A stretch of 64,000 nucleotides of DNA from Catenaria anguillulae PL171. Its lineage: Eukaryota > Blastocladiomycota > Blastocladiomycetes > Blastocladiales > Catenariaceae. The stretch covers positions 1 to 64,000 of the forward strand of contig MCFL01000042.1 in NCBI GenBank assembly GCA_002102555.1. Direction: 5' to 3'. Made by a program: the position numbers and the translations under genes. The notes below the pieces were generated by a model, which saw only the letters and a program-made list of their open reading frames with translations, was not told the DNA's origin and ran no database searches. This document shows positions 1 through 8,065 of this stretch, piece after piece (position 1 is the first letter of the stretch; each line of letters begins with the position of its first letter).

Positions 1-744
1 ATGAGGTGATCACAAACAGACAGACTGAACTTGCAACACATCAAATCCCTGGCACGAGTAGTCGTGACATCCACCTATGGTTCCGTTGGCTCACTCGTCC
101 CCTCAGTGCACGCCTTGCTCATTTCCACCGCGTCCGATCCAATCACCGACCCAATCGTTCCCATCACCACACCCAACACGCCCGGCGAGCTGCTCGTCTC
201 TGGTCCAAACGTGATCCCTGGCTACATTGGCAACGATCAAGTCAACGCTACAACATTTATCGAATGGCAAGGCCACCGGTGGCTGCGCACGGGCGATGTG
301 GCTGTGATTCGCGATGACAAGCGGTTTGTGATTGTGGACAGGATCAAGGAGCTCATCAAGTACAATGGCTATCAGGTTGCACCAGCTGAGCTTGAGGCTG
401 TGCTCATTACACATTCCAAGGTGGCACAGGCCGCGGTCGTGGGCATGCCTGATTGCAAGCACGGCGAGTTGCCTGTTGCATTTGTTGCGCTCAAGCCAGG
501 GGCCGAGGCGGGTGAGGAGGTCAAGGCGGCGATTCGTGAGTATGTGGACGCACAAGTTGCACCGTATCGCAGGTTGAGGGGTGGAGTCCGGGTGGTGGGT
601 GCGATTCCAGTGAGTCCAACGGTATGTGCTTGACATTGGCCCATTGACATGCTACTGGGATGTGTCTTGACCATGAGCACTGAATAGGGGAAAATCTTGC
701 GCCACTTGCTCAAGGACAAGTTGCTTCAGGAAACCAACAAGTGA
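1..744 (+). CDS. Acyl-CoA synthetase / 4-coumarate-CoA ligase-like, C-terminal part (5' partial)
   Basis: This is the C-terminal third of an adenylate-forming enzyme, which activates a carboxylic acid with ATP and transfers it to CoA. The reading frame holds GSVG near the start, then PGELLVSGPNVIPGY, WLRTGDVA, VDRIKELIKYNGYQVAPAEL (the hinge and A8 motif) and, after one intron, GKILRH carrying the A10 catalytic lysine. The intron runs 622-687 (GTATGT...AATAG) and splices in phase 0; the stop is at 742-744. The upstream AMP-binding core lies outside the window. The first 40-60 bases may be the end of an intron, so the exon start is not defined. The substrate cannot be read from this part; 4CL-like peroxisomal enzymes are the closest pattern. 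No clear C-terminal SKL-type peroxisomal signal is present (it ends ETNK). Confidence 0.85.
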
Positions 745-978
745 AGACCAAACTTTGGTTGCTCTTGCCCATTGTTGTTGCTAAACATTTAGATCCTTAA
801 CTCGCAGAATACATATGGTGGTCATAAACAGCTCACTTAAGGTTATGTACTATAGCAATGCTTTTTTTTTTTTTTAACAACCATCTTTGCATTTAGTACT
901 ATAATAGTGCTGACACTGGTCATTATTCCTTTGCTCCACCATCCAGGTCAACAACACTTTTTTGAGTTCCATCGCTAT
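745..978. other. Intergenic, 3' flank of the ligase gene
   Basis: I see no gene here. The stretch is AT-richer than its surroundings and has a short T run at about 860-873; it would hold the 3' UTR of the ligase gene. Confidence 0.5.
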
Positions 979-1111
979 TGACCTGCAACCAAGGACATTC
1001 CGGCGTACTCCACGCACTTCAGCGAGCCAATACGGCCACGACTATTTGAAGAAAAATCGCGATAGCCGACGGGAAATGCCGGTCGATTTTTGACCCATAC
1101 AAAACAAAAAG
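979..1111 (+). repeat. Remnant of the tRNA-Gly/tRNA-Trp cassette spacer
   Basis: This stretch is near-identical to the spacer just upstream of the tRNA-Trp copies at 4365, 26589 and (reverse) 45696. Shared landmarks are GACATTCCGGCGTACTCCAC, CAGCGAGCCAATACGGCC and GCGATAGCCGACGGGAAA. It shows that a Gly-spacer-Trp cassette once stood here; its left half, including the tRNA-Gly, is missing. Confidence 0.8.
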
Positions 1112-1130
1112 GGGGCGTTGGCGCAACGGT
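1112..1130 (+). pseudogene. tRNA-Trp 5' fragment interrupted by a retrotransposon
   Basis: The first 18-19 bases of the tRNA-Trp found intact at 4365 are present: acceptor strand GGGGCGT and the D-arm/A-box TTGGCGCAACGG. They are followed directly by the 3' terminus of a non-LTR retrotransposon in the opposite orientation. The anticodon, T arm and 3' acceptor are absent, so the gene is dead. The 12 bases at 1118-1129 recur at 2473-2484 as an apparent target-site duplication. Confidence 0.85.
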
Positions 1131-2472
1131 GTAGAACACAGAGTTTATTGAACTGGAGCACAATTATGGTAAGGAGTCAACAGAGAAAACGAATAAAGAA
1201 CAGATTGGATGGGGCAACCCTCGCAACAATAATGGGCGCACGCGCATACTCTTGGACCAACCCGCAGACCCCACTGCTCACCGACATGCCCAGCGGCACC
1301 TTGACGAACCAAACAAGAAACGGAACGACGTGAAAAGAAATAAAGAAGGGGGAAACGAAGCAATCAGACCGGAAAGGAAGTGATTGGGTGGCGGCAACAT
1401 GGACCCGAGGTCAGGAAACAGAAGAAAAAGACAAAACCAAAACCGAAACCAAAACCAAAACGAAAAACAAAAAGAACAATACTCATCAGTCGCGCACACA
1501 GCGCCCTTCCCTCTCCCACTCTCTCTCCCCTCCCCACTCTCTCCTTCCACTACCTCCACTCACCACAAAGTGTCTAACCCGTGCATAGCACGAGTTACTC
1601 GGGCGTCTGCGTCGCTGCGCGTCGATGCGCCGCCAGTGTTGGGGCACTCGCCGTCCTCGTGTACGAGCAGGGAGAGGCGGCAGAGCGAGCAGAATCCAGC
1701 GTTGAGTCGTCTGTTCTTGGTTGCGCGTGGACGGCGCGGCTCGGTCGGGTCGCGCGGTGCGAGTTGGTCACGTTGCGGCGGCAGGGCGTCGCGGTTGGGT
1801 GGTGCCAGGTCAAAAAGCCGCTGGCAGTGGTCGGTCCACACCTTGGCGTGGAGCGCGTGGCCGAGGAGGGCGGCAATGCCACCAGCGAGGCGGCGCTTGT
1901 CCTTGGTCTGCTTGAGCAGTGGGTACACGACCTGGAACTGCTCGAGCGACAAGGCGCCAGTGAGGACGCGGGGCAGCATGGCGGGCGTCCACCACAGCAA
2001 CAAGATGGACGCGGCGGCAGCGGGAGGGTTGGCGTAGCCGCGCTCGGCAAGGATGCGCGACAGTTCTTGGTGGGCGTACTCGCGGGCTTCGTCGCGGGCA
2101 GGCGCAGTTGCAGGGCACTCAAGCCAGTGTGCGCTGTCATCGGTCGCGTCGCATGACGGGCATCTTGGGCTCGGGAACTTGTGCGGCCACCACTTGTGGT
2201 TGCGCGCTCGCGTCGGCAGCATGCCCACGAGGAACCGCGAGCGAAAGGCAATGAGCTTGTTGTGCTTGCGCGACGTGCGACGGTCGCGCCCGTTCCCACC
2301 CGCGTGCATGACCAGCGCCATCACACCCACATCCACGCCGGCCAACTCGATGCCTGCGGCAGTGCTCTTTGACGCCAGCCACGCATGCACCCGCTGGTGC
2401 CACGCGTACTTGATGAACTTCCGCGGGTCTGTGCTCACCACGTCCCCGCCGAACGCGACCACGTGCCGCATC
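1130..2472 (-). mobile_element. 5'-truncated non-LTR retrotransposon, copy E1, in the tRNA-Trp A box
   Basis: This is the 3' end of a LINE-type element read on the minus strand: the end of its ORF (stop at 1560-1562), then about 430 bases of 3' UTR ending in a segment with AATAAA about 15 bases before the junction. It is flanked by the 12-base direct repeat TTGGCGCAACGG (1118-1129 and 2473-2484), which is part of the tRNA-Trp A box. The reverse transcriptase and endonuclease are missing, as in a normal 5' truncation. Copy E2 at 2485-3960 has the same 3' end and a homologous protein. The RNase H and zinc-knuckle arrangement suggests the I/Tad1 group, but the clade needs the missing reverse transcriptase. 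Confidence 0.8.
1560..2472 (-). pseudogene. Retrotransposon ORF2 C-terminus (two CCHC fingers), copy E1
   Basis: About 300 residues remain from the C-terminus of a retrotransposon polyprotein. The conserved block STDPRKFIKYAW opens it, followed by GGNGRDRRTSRKHNKLIAFR. A first CCHC finger (CPSC, seven residues, H, three residues, C) and a second finger near the end (CSLC...HEDGEC) follow. It ends HGLDTLW. The same order is seen in copy E2. RNase H is already lost at the 5' truncation, so no enzymatic function is expected. Open frame upstream of 2472 belongs to E2's 3' UTR and is not part of this protein. Confidence 0.75.
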
Positions 2473-2484
2473 TTGGCGCAACGG

Positions 2485-3960
2485 TGTAGAATGCAGAGTT
2501 TATTGAACCAGGCCTGGCCATAGCAACCATATGAACAAACGGGCACACAGAAGCCGGCAAACGTGATTACGGGAACAAATGAGGAGTAAGGACGAAGGAG
2601 AAGATTGGATGGGACCACCCGCGAAACAAGATTTGGGTGAAGCCGCGCATACTCTCGAACCAACACACAAACAACCCACCCGCCCCCATGCCTGGCGGCA
2701 CCTTGGTCAACCAACAAAACGGAAGAGCGTGAAAGGTAAAAAGGACCAATCGGGTCAAGAAATGAAGAGATTGGGGAGAAGGCAACTTGGACGCGGAGCG
2801 TCATGGGAGGGGGAAACAGAGAAGAAGGAACAAAAAGAAAAAGAAAAACTCATCAATCGCACACACAGTGCCACCACACACCACTCACCACATCGAATCC
2901 ATTCCGTGCAGGGCACGGGTCACTCGGGCATCCGCGTCAGAGCGCGTGTCGGCGCCACCAAGGCCAGGGCAGGCGCCGGCCTCGTGCAGGAGCAAGCTCT
3001 CGCGGCAGAGGGAACAGTAGCCTGCTTGCAGGCAGTTGGCGATAGTCGCGCGGGGGCGGCGCGGCTCGGCACGGACGCGTCGCTCGAACTGGTCCCGTTG
3101 GGTGGGTAGGGCGTTGCGGCGTGCAGGCGCGAGGTCGGCGAGGCGTTGACAGTGGTCCGTCCAGGCTGTGGACCAGAGGGCGTGGCCGATGATGGCGGCA
3201 ATCCCACCCGCGAACTGCCGCATGTTCTTGACTTTGGTACGGGTCTTGAGCAACGGGTACACGGCCTGGAGCTTGTTGTTGGACATGGCGCCCGAAAGGA
3301 CGCGGGGGAGCATGGTTGGCGTCCACCACTCGAGCAGAACGGACTCGGTGGCTTGGGCGGGGCGGCCGGCACCGCGCTTGTTGAGGGCTTGCTCTATCTC
3401 ACTGGCGGCGAGAGTACGAGCGGCGGCAAGGGCAGGCTGGGTCGCAGGGCAGACGAGCCAGTGCGAGCTGTTGTCGACATTGTGGCACGCGGGACAGAGT
3501 GGGCTGGGGAACTTGTGTGGCCACCATGCGTGGTTGCGCTCGCGGGTCGGCAGCTTGCCCACAAGAAAGCGGGAACGGAAAGCGACGAGCTTGTTGTGCA
3601 TCCGCGACGTGCGGCGGTCGCGGCTGTTTCCGCCGGCGTGAAGCACAGCAGCCATGACGCTCACGTCCACATCCGACAGGTCGATGCCGGCGGCCCTGGT
3701 CTTGGCGGCGAGCCAAGCGTGTACGCGGCGATCCCACGCGTACTTGATAAACTTGCGCGGATCCGCGCTCAATGTGTCGCCATCAAAAGCAACTTGATGG
3801 GTGAGGACCCGCTTCCCACGGCCTAAGGCCGGGTCGACTTGTGCACGTGGCAGATCGGACGCCGCGCCTGCATTCGCCAAACGGTCCGCCGACTCGTTCC
3901 CGACGTCACCGGCGTGGCCCTTGACCCACCTCAATGTGACCTTGAGCCGCCGCTCTTGGA
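2485..3960 (-). mobile_element. 5'-truncated non-LTR retrotransposon, copy E2, abutting tRNA-Gly
   Basis: This is a second copy of the E1 family in the same orientation. Its 3' end (AATAAA, then about 15 bases to the terminus) joins the same TTGGCGCAACGG tRNA-Trp motif at 2473-2484. Its 5' end runs directly into the first base of the tRNA-Gly at 3961, with no second copy of the duplication. The simplest order of events is that E2 entered the tRNA-Trp A box first and E1 later used the regenerated target on its 3' side. The loss of the right-hand tRNA-Trp half suggests a deletion or abnormal 5' joining to the next cassette. Confidence 0.78.
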
Positions 3961-3967
3961 CAACCAT
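2885..3967 (-). pseudogene. Retrotransposon ORF2 C-terminus (RNase H end plus two CCHC fingers), copy E2
   Basis: The frame opens with the last part of an RNase H domain: LRWVKGHAGDVGNESADRLA, with the conserved His, Glu/Asp and Asp residues of the GHxGxxGNExAD motif. It continues through STDPRKFIKYAW-like sequence, GGNSRDRRTSRMHNKL, a CCHC finger (CPAC...H...C) and a second one (CSLC...HEAGAC), ending HGMDSMW. The protein is clearly homologous to E1 but diverged throughout, so the copies are not a recent tandem duplication. The first codons overlap the start of the tRNA-Gly gene, so the apparent start is an artefact of truncation. Confidence 0.78.
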
Positions 3968-4031
3968 TGGTGTAGTGGTAGCATATCACCCTTCCAAGGT
4001 GGCGGCTCGGGTTCGAACCCCGGATGGTTCA
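3961..4031 (+). tRNA. tRNA-Gly (UCC)
   Basis: A cloverleaf folds from these 71 bases: anticodon loop CTTCCAA (anticodon TCC), T arm with GGTTCGAAC, and 3' acceptor ATGGTTC plus discriminator A. The other three copies in the window start GAACCAT and pair perfectly; this one starts CAACCAT, so the first acceptor pair is C-C. The change lies exactly at the junction with retrotransposon E2. A mismatch at position 1 could impair 5' processing, so the gene may be weakened. A short T run follows at about 4052. Confidence 0.85.
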
Positions 4032-4364
4032 GAGCAGGATTTCGGTGAGTCCTTTTGTGTCATGCTTTTGCTTCGAAGTCTCCGCCCCTCGTATACATTC
4101 CCACGCCACATACTGCGATGGCGGCACTGCGACGACCGCAACTTCGGTGCACCCAAACATTGACGGGCTTCCAGCAGAACTGCGACACGCATCAGGCCCA
4201 GGCACGGCATTTTTGCACCAGCTGCACATGCAAGATGCAACCAAGGACATTCCGGCGTACTCCACGTACTTCAGCGAGCCAATACGGCCCACGAATCTTG
4301 GTCGCAAACTCGCTATAGCCGACGGGAAATCCCGAACGATTTTTTACCCTCACAAAACAACAAG

Positions 4365-4436
4365 GGGGCGTTGGCGCAACGGTAGCGCGTCTGACTCCAG
4401 ATCAGAAGGTTGGGTGTTCGAATCACTCACGCCTCA
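4365..4436 (+). tRNA. tRNA-Trp (CCA)
   Basis: These 72 bases fold as a tRNA: acceptor GGGGCGT with ACGCCTC, D arm GCGC/GCGC, anticodon stem TCTGA/TCAGA around loop CTCCAGA (anticodon CCA), T arm GGGTG/CACTC around TTCGAAT, and discriminator A. There is no intron. The A box is TGGCGCAACGG, the same segment interrupted at 1118. T tracts that would terminate polymerase III follow from about 4442. It lies about 330 bases downstream of the tRNA-Gly as part of a repeated cassette. Confidence 0.92.
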
Positions 4437-4705
4437 CTTCCCTTTTTGCCCTTTTTGGCCGCTTTTTCACCGATTCGGGTCACTTTTGTTGCTGCCCTGT
4501 ATGCTTGAGCGTCGTTTCTCGCCGGATCTGCTGAAAAAATAGGGTCATTTGTCGTGAGAATTTGTCTTTGTCCGTGGTCGATCAGTTTGCTTGCCATGTC
4601 TATCAAGTCTGTGACGCATAGTGATCAGAAATCTGTGCGTCGTGTGGCGCAATCTGTGCGTCGCGACCATAGGTCGTCATCCAGCGAACTGGAGGTTCGC
4701 ATCCC
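4437..4705 (+). repeat. Conserved 3' flank of the tRNA-Trp cassette
   Basis: This non-coding block follows the tRNA-Trp and recurs at 36564-36830 and, reversed, at about 45360-45624. Landmarks are ACCGATTCGGGTCACTTTTG, GCTTGAGCGTCGTTTC, GCTGAAAAAATAGGGTCATT, GTGGTCGATCAGTTTGCTTG and GACCATAGGTCGTCATCCAG. It contains repeated CTGTGCGTCG words and the palindromic core GCGTCGCGAC. No protein is encoded. Confidence 0.8.
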
Positions 4706-4883
4706 TGGCCGTTTTGTCGACTTTGACGCTGCATGTGAGCCTACGTTGCATATTCTATCTGGTCGTTAGTGCCAATCGGGGGGAACGAGGGCAGGTGGGA
4801 AATGGCTCTCAGGGCTAAAGTCACAGCGATTCATTCTATTCTAATTTGTAAGCATTTAAGTCACAGATTCTGACACGGGTCAT

Positions 4884-6114
4884 CTACACTTGACTCGCCC
4901 GAACTGCCTCACAAGTCACACACTTGTGCACGGACCGATGCCCACACTGACCCTGCTCCGCACACCACGCCACCCACTTGCCCAGCGCCTGCTCCTCCAT
5001 TGGCGCGGCACCCATCCCGACCAACACCTTTTCCCACGAATCCATCGTGTGGGTGCACCCACACCTGCTGCTGCCTCCATCCGCTCATGCAGTTCTTGCG
5101 CCAACCGGCCAGGGACCAGTGCCTCGCCCTTGACATACCCGCCTGCTTGATACATGTCCAATCCGCCGCCGTTCTTGAGCTTGGGCATGGCATGCAGTGC
5201 GGCCATAAACTGCACATGCAGGCGCAAAATCGACCAGTGCACATACCGTTTGCCGTCCATGTTGCGCTCCTCGAGCTTGTTGGCAAACCGAATGGCTGCT
5301 TCGGCCTCAGTCGTCCTCACCTGTCCAACCAGCACCTGTGCACAATGCGCGCATCGGTGCACATATTCAAGGTAATGCACCAACCGAATCGTGTTTTCCT
5401 CAACGATCCGATGCGCCAGCTTGGCCCACACGCCGCCGCGTGAGGTATCCGAGGGGAGACGTGCAGCAGCGTGACGAGCTCGAGCAGTGGGACTTGGCGA
5501 GCGTGCTTGCCGCCGAGCGCCAGGTTGGCCGCGTGGTGGTTGATTTTGGCCGCGATCCAGTCTTGGGCTTGTTGGCCGATGCGCTGGATGGACGCGCGCC
5601 AGAGCAGGTGTACTTGGACAAACCGTTCGAGGTTGGCCAGTGAGGCGGGCGGGGTAAACGCAAGTTGCACCGACATGTTGCGCACGAGTTGCGGAAAGTA
5701 TTCCGTGACCATGGCCTCACGCACAGCGCTCGCGGGAATGACACGGGGTTGGTTGCGAGTAGCATCTGGATGGATCGGGGTCAAGATGGTGCGGACGTGC
5801 GCCTGCAAGAGCGGAAACGTGGCGGAAAAGTGGCGGCCGTCAAGGTACAGCGGGAGTGCGTTGCCGATGGACTTTGGGTTGGTGAGCGGATGGTGGATCA
5901 ACGGTGCAACGTCTGTTTGTGCAAGGACACGGTCGATTTCGACTTGGCTGTTTCCGCTTTTCGTCGCCCAGGCCAAGTTTTCGTTGATGCGTGTTGTGGG
6001 GAGGCAAACGGCATGTTGAATGGTGTTACGACGGGCAGGACGGTTGTTGGCTGACGATGCTGACGATGCTGACGACGACGACGACAAAGTGGAGCGGGAG
6101 GCCGAGCGAAGCAT
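4884..6114 (-). CDS. Unknown protein with Cys-rich C-terminus, frame-disrupted
   Basis: I do not recognise the family. The start at 6114 follows a TATA-like box by about 95 bases. The N-terminus is Ser/Ala-rich (MLRSASRSTLSSSSS), then comes a globular-looking stretch with GNALPLYLDGRHFSATFP and VREAMVTEYFPQLV. The frame shifts back by one near 5460, continuing with VWAKLAHRIVEENTIRLVHY and the CxxC segment YVHRCAHCAQ, and shifts back by one again near 5055 into DSWEKVLVGMG. It ends with QCGHRSVHKCVTCEAV and stop TAG at 4884-4886. The CxxC and CxH clusters suggest zinc binding. The duplicate at 44955 keeps an open frame across the second break, so that break is a one-base loss in this copy or in its assembly. 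Confidence 0.55.
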
Positions 6115-6206
6115 GCTGGATGGTCGGTGGACACGAGAGCGGGACACAGGCGGGGAATGAGTGTGGTTTTGCACACGATTGGAGTAAGACAGAGACAGTG
6201 AGCTGG

Positions 6207-6214
6207 CTTTATAG
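6207..6214 (-). promoter_or_regulatory. TATA-like box of the gene at 4884-6114
   Basis: CTATAAAG on the minus strand lies about 95 bases upstream of the ATG. It is conserved in the inverted copy at 44856-44862 together with the surrounding sequence, which supports its assignment as the core promoter. Confidence 0.5.
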
Positions 6215-6355
6215 TCGCACACAAAGTCCTTCATCATAAATTTCACCCCGTCGTGCCATGTCATTACAGTATCATTCGGCCGTCATCTGTGACTTGAGAG
6301 TGACGCGAAAGTGATGCGAGCAGACAAGCGAGGAGCGATTACCTGCTGTCTCACA

Positions 6356-8065
6356 TCGTGGCCAATGGACACTCAACACTCTGGATCTCGGTCCACCGCC
6401 AGTTACTCGAAAAATATTGGACCCATTCGGTCTCGATCCGTCGACAAAGTTGTTTGTTCATATGGAATAGGGAACGCTGGGGATCGGTCCTTGAGATACA
6501 CGCAGTTATCCCTGAATTGAGTGTCCTGCCTGTGAGATCCAACATCGTAAAACATGTGTTGTCTCGATTGAAGTGCAAGGCGAAGCATCCTCAATCAATT
6601 TCGAATGGAAAGAGGCGTGCATGTATGCAGGACCGTGCATCGGCGACACAGGGTCGGTATTGCAGCAACTTGATTGCTTGCAACAGCATCACAAGCTAGG
6701 ACAAAAGGAATGTACGCATGTGCCCTCACCTCACGTTCACGCCCTCTGAAGTCGCTTGTTTTCATTCGGGAAGGACATTCACATCGTTGGCGATGAGGCG
6801 ACAACGTGTAGCGCTTTCCTACATACTTGCCGGAATGGAGCAACGCGGAAATCTCGTTGACCACTTTCACCTTTCCCCTCAAATGATTGGCGAGCGCCAG
6901 AACACCACTGTTCAACAGTTGCATGCATTCAAGAGCAGAGCATATCGGTGCTGGGGCTCACGCTGCCCGCAATCTAAATTGCATAATGAACAAAGAACGA
7001 CAGTATCGTGTGAAGTCCAAGCTGAGCATTTCCAAGTGAATTGAGGAGTCGAACACGGCAAAGTGAGCCTCAGCGACGAAGCATATGTTGTCCTGCTCAC
7101 TTGCTCAAGTGGTCCTTCGAAGCCGAGTGCAAACAATTATCATTCCGTCAGCAGCGCGTCGCCTCCTGGCATTTATCGCGTTCGCCAGCCATTTCGTGAG
7201 ACATTTGAAAAGCCAACATTGTCATTATGGAAACGAGGCGCAGCGAATATGCCCGCTGGGACTGCTGAACCTTCCATCGCTTTTTGGTTCAAGGAACAAT
7301 GGTTCTGGAAAAGATATGTGTCTCGAGAGCTGCTCAAGCTCAGCCGCAGCCAAATATGATAATGGGCGTTAGCCGGCCATAGCGTGCATGCACAAAGCCA
7401 GGTGTCGCACGCACAACGCAGAGACATTCTTCCATTGGCTGGCTCTGGCTGGCGACCAGACAACAGAGTCAACATTTTGTAGTGCTCACCAGGCGTGCGA
7501 ATCATGAGTACTGCCATTTACACATTTATACGAGCGAGCGCCACCGAGCACAATTCTGAACGTGGTGTTAGAGTGGCCGTTGGATGTGGCATGCAAACCA
7601 TTCTCAGCGCGCGGTTCATGAAAAACGGGGAACTTATGAAAAATGTGCGATTCATACTTGTGGAGTGAGCACGCACTGGGCGGGACCTGCAGGCCAAATC
7701 GATGCAATCGATGGCCCAGTAGGGCGACCCATGCACACGGACATGCCAGTGCAAAGGGGCCGCCCCACAGGTGATGACTGCGACGTTATGAGGGAGGTAA
7801 TGTGTGAGGCCCATGGACTTTGAAGACAAGGGATACATGTGCGCCGTGTGGGAATGGGCGTGCTGCTGTTGCTCCGAGAGCGTCCCAAATACGAATGATA
7901 CCCCCCTCGTATTCTCCACTATACCATGCCATCCCCTTCGACTTCGGTATTATCTTCGGCGGCGGCCTTCACACCCTTTTTCCAATCTTCTTCTTCTTCT
8001 TCTTCCGCTTTACCCATACTGCCGTCAGCCGAGCACAATCTCCCACAAGAGACCAATCCGCCACC
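6356..8065. other. Intergenic, no supported gene
   Basis: Open frames here are short and have no recognisable motifs or splice structure. The last 200 bases would hold the promoter and 5' UTR of the gene at 8066, which has a pyrimidine-rich CTT stretch at about 7985-8015. Confidence 0.5.

Larger units (their letters stand above)
3961..6355 (+). repeat. Segmental duplication, copy A
   Basis: From tRNA-Gly through tRNA-Trp, the flank block, the gene at 4884-6114 and its promoter, this segment matches 44700-46098 in inverted orientation. The other copy lacks roughly 1 kb inside the gene. The matching continues upstream of the gene to about 6355, within GCGAGCAGACAAGCGAGGAG. Confidence 0.8.
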
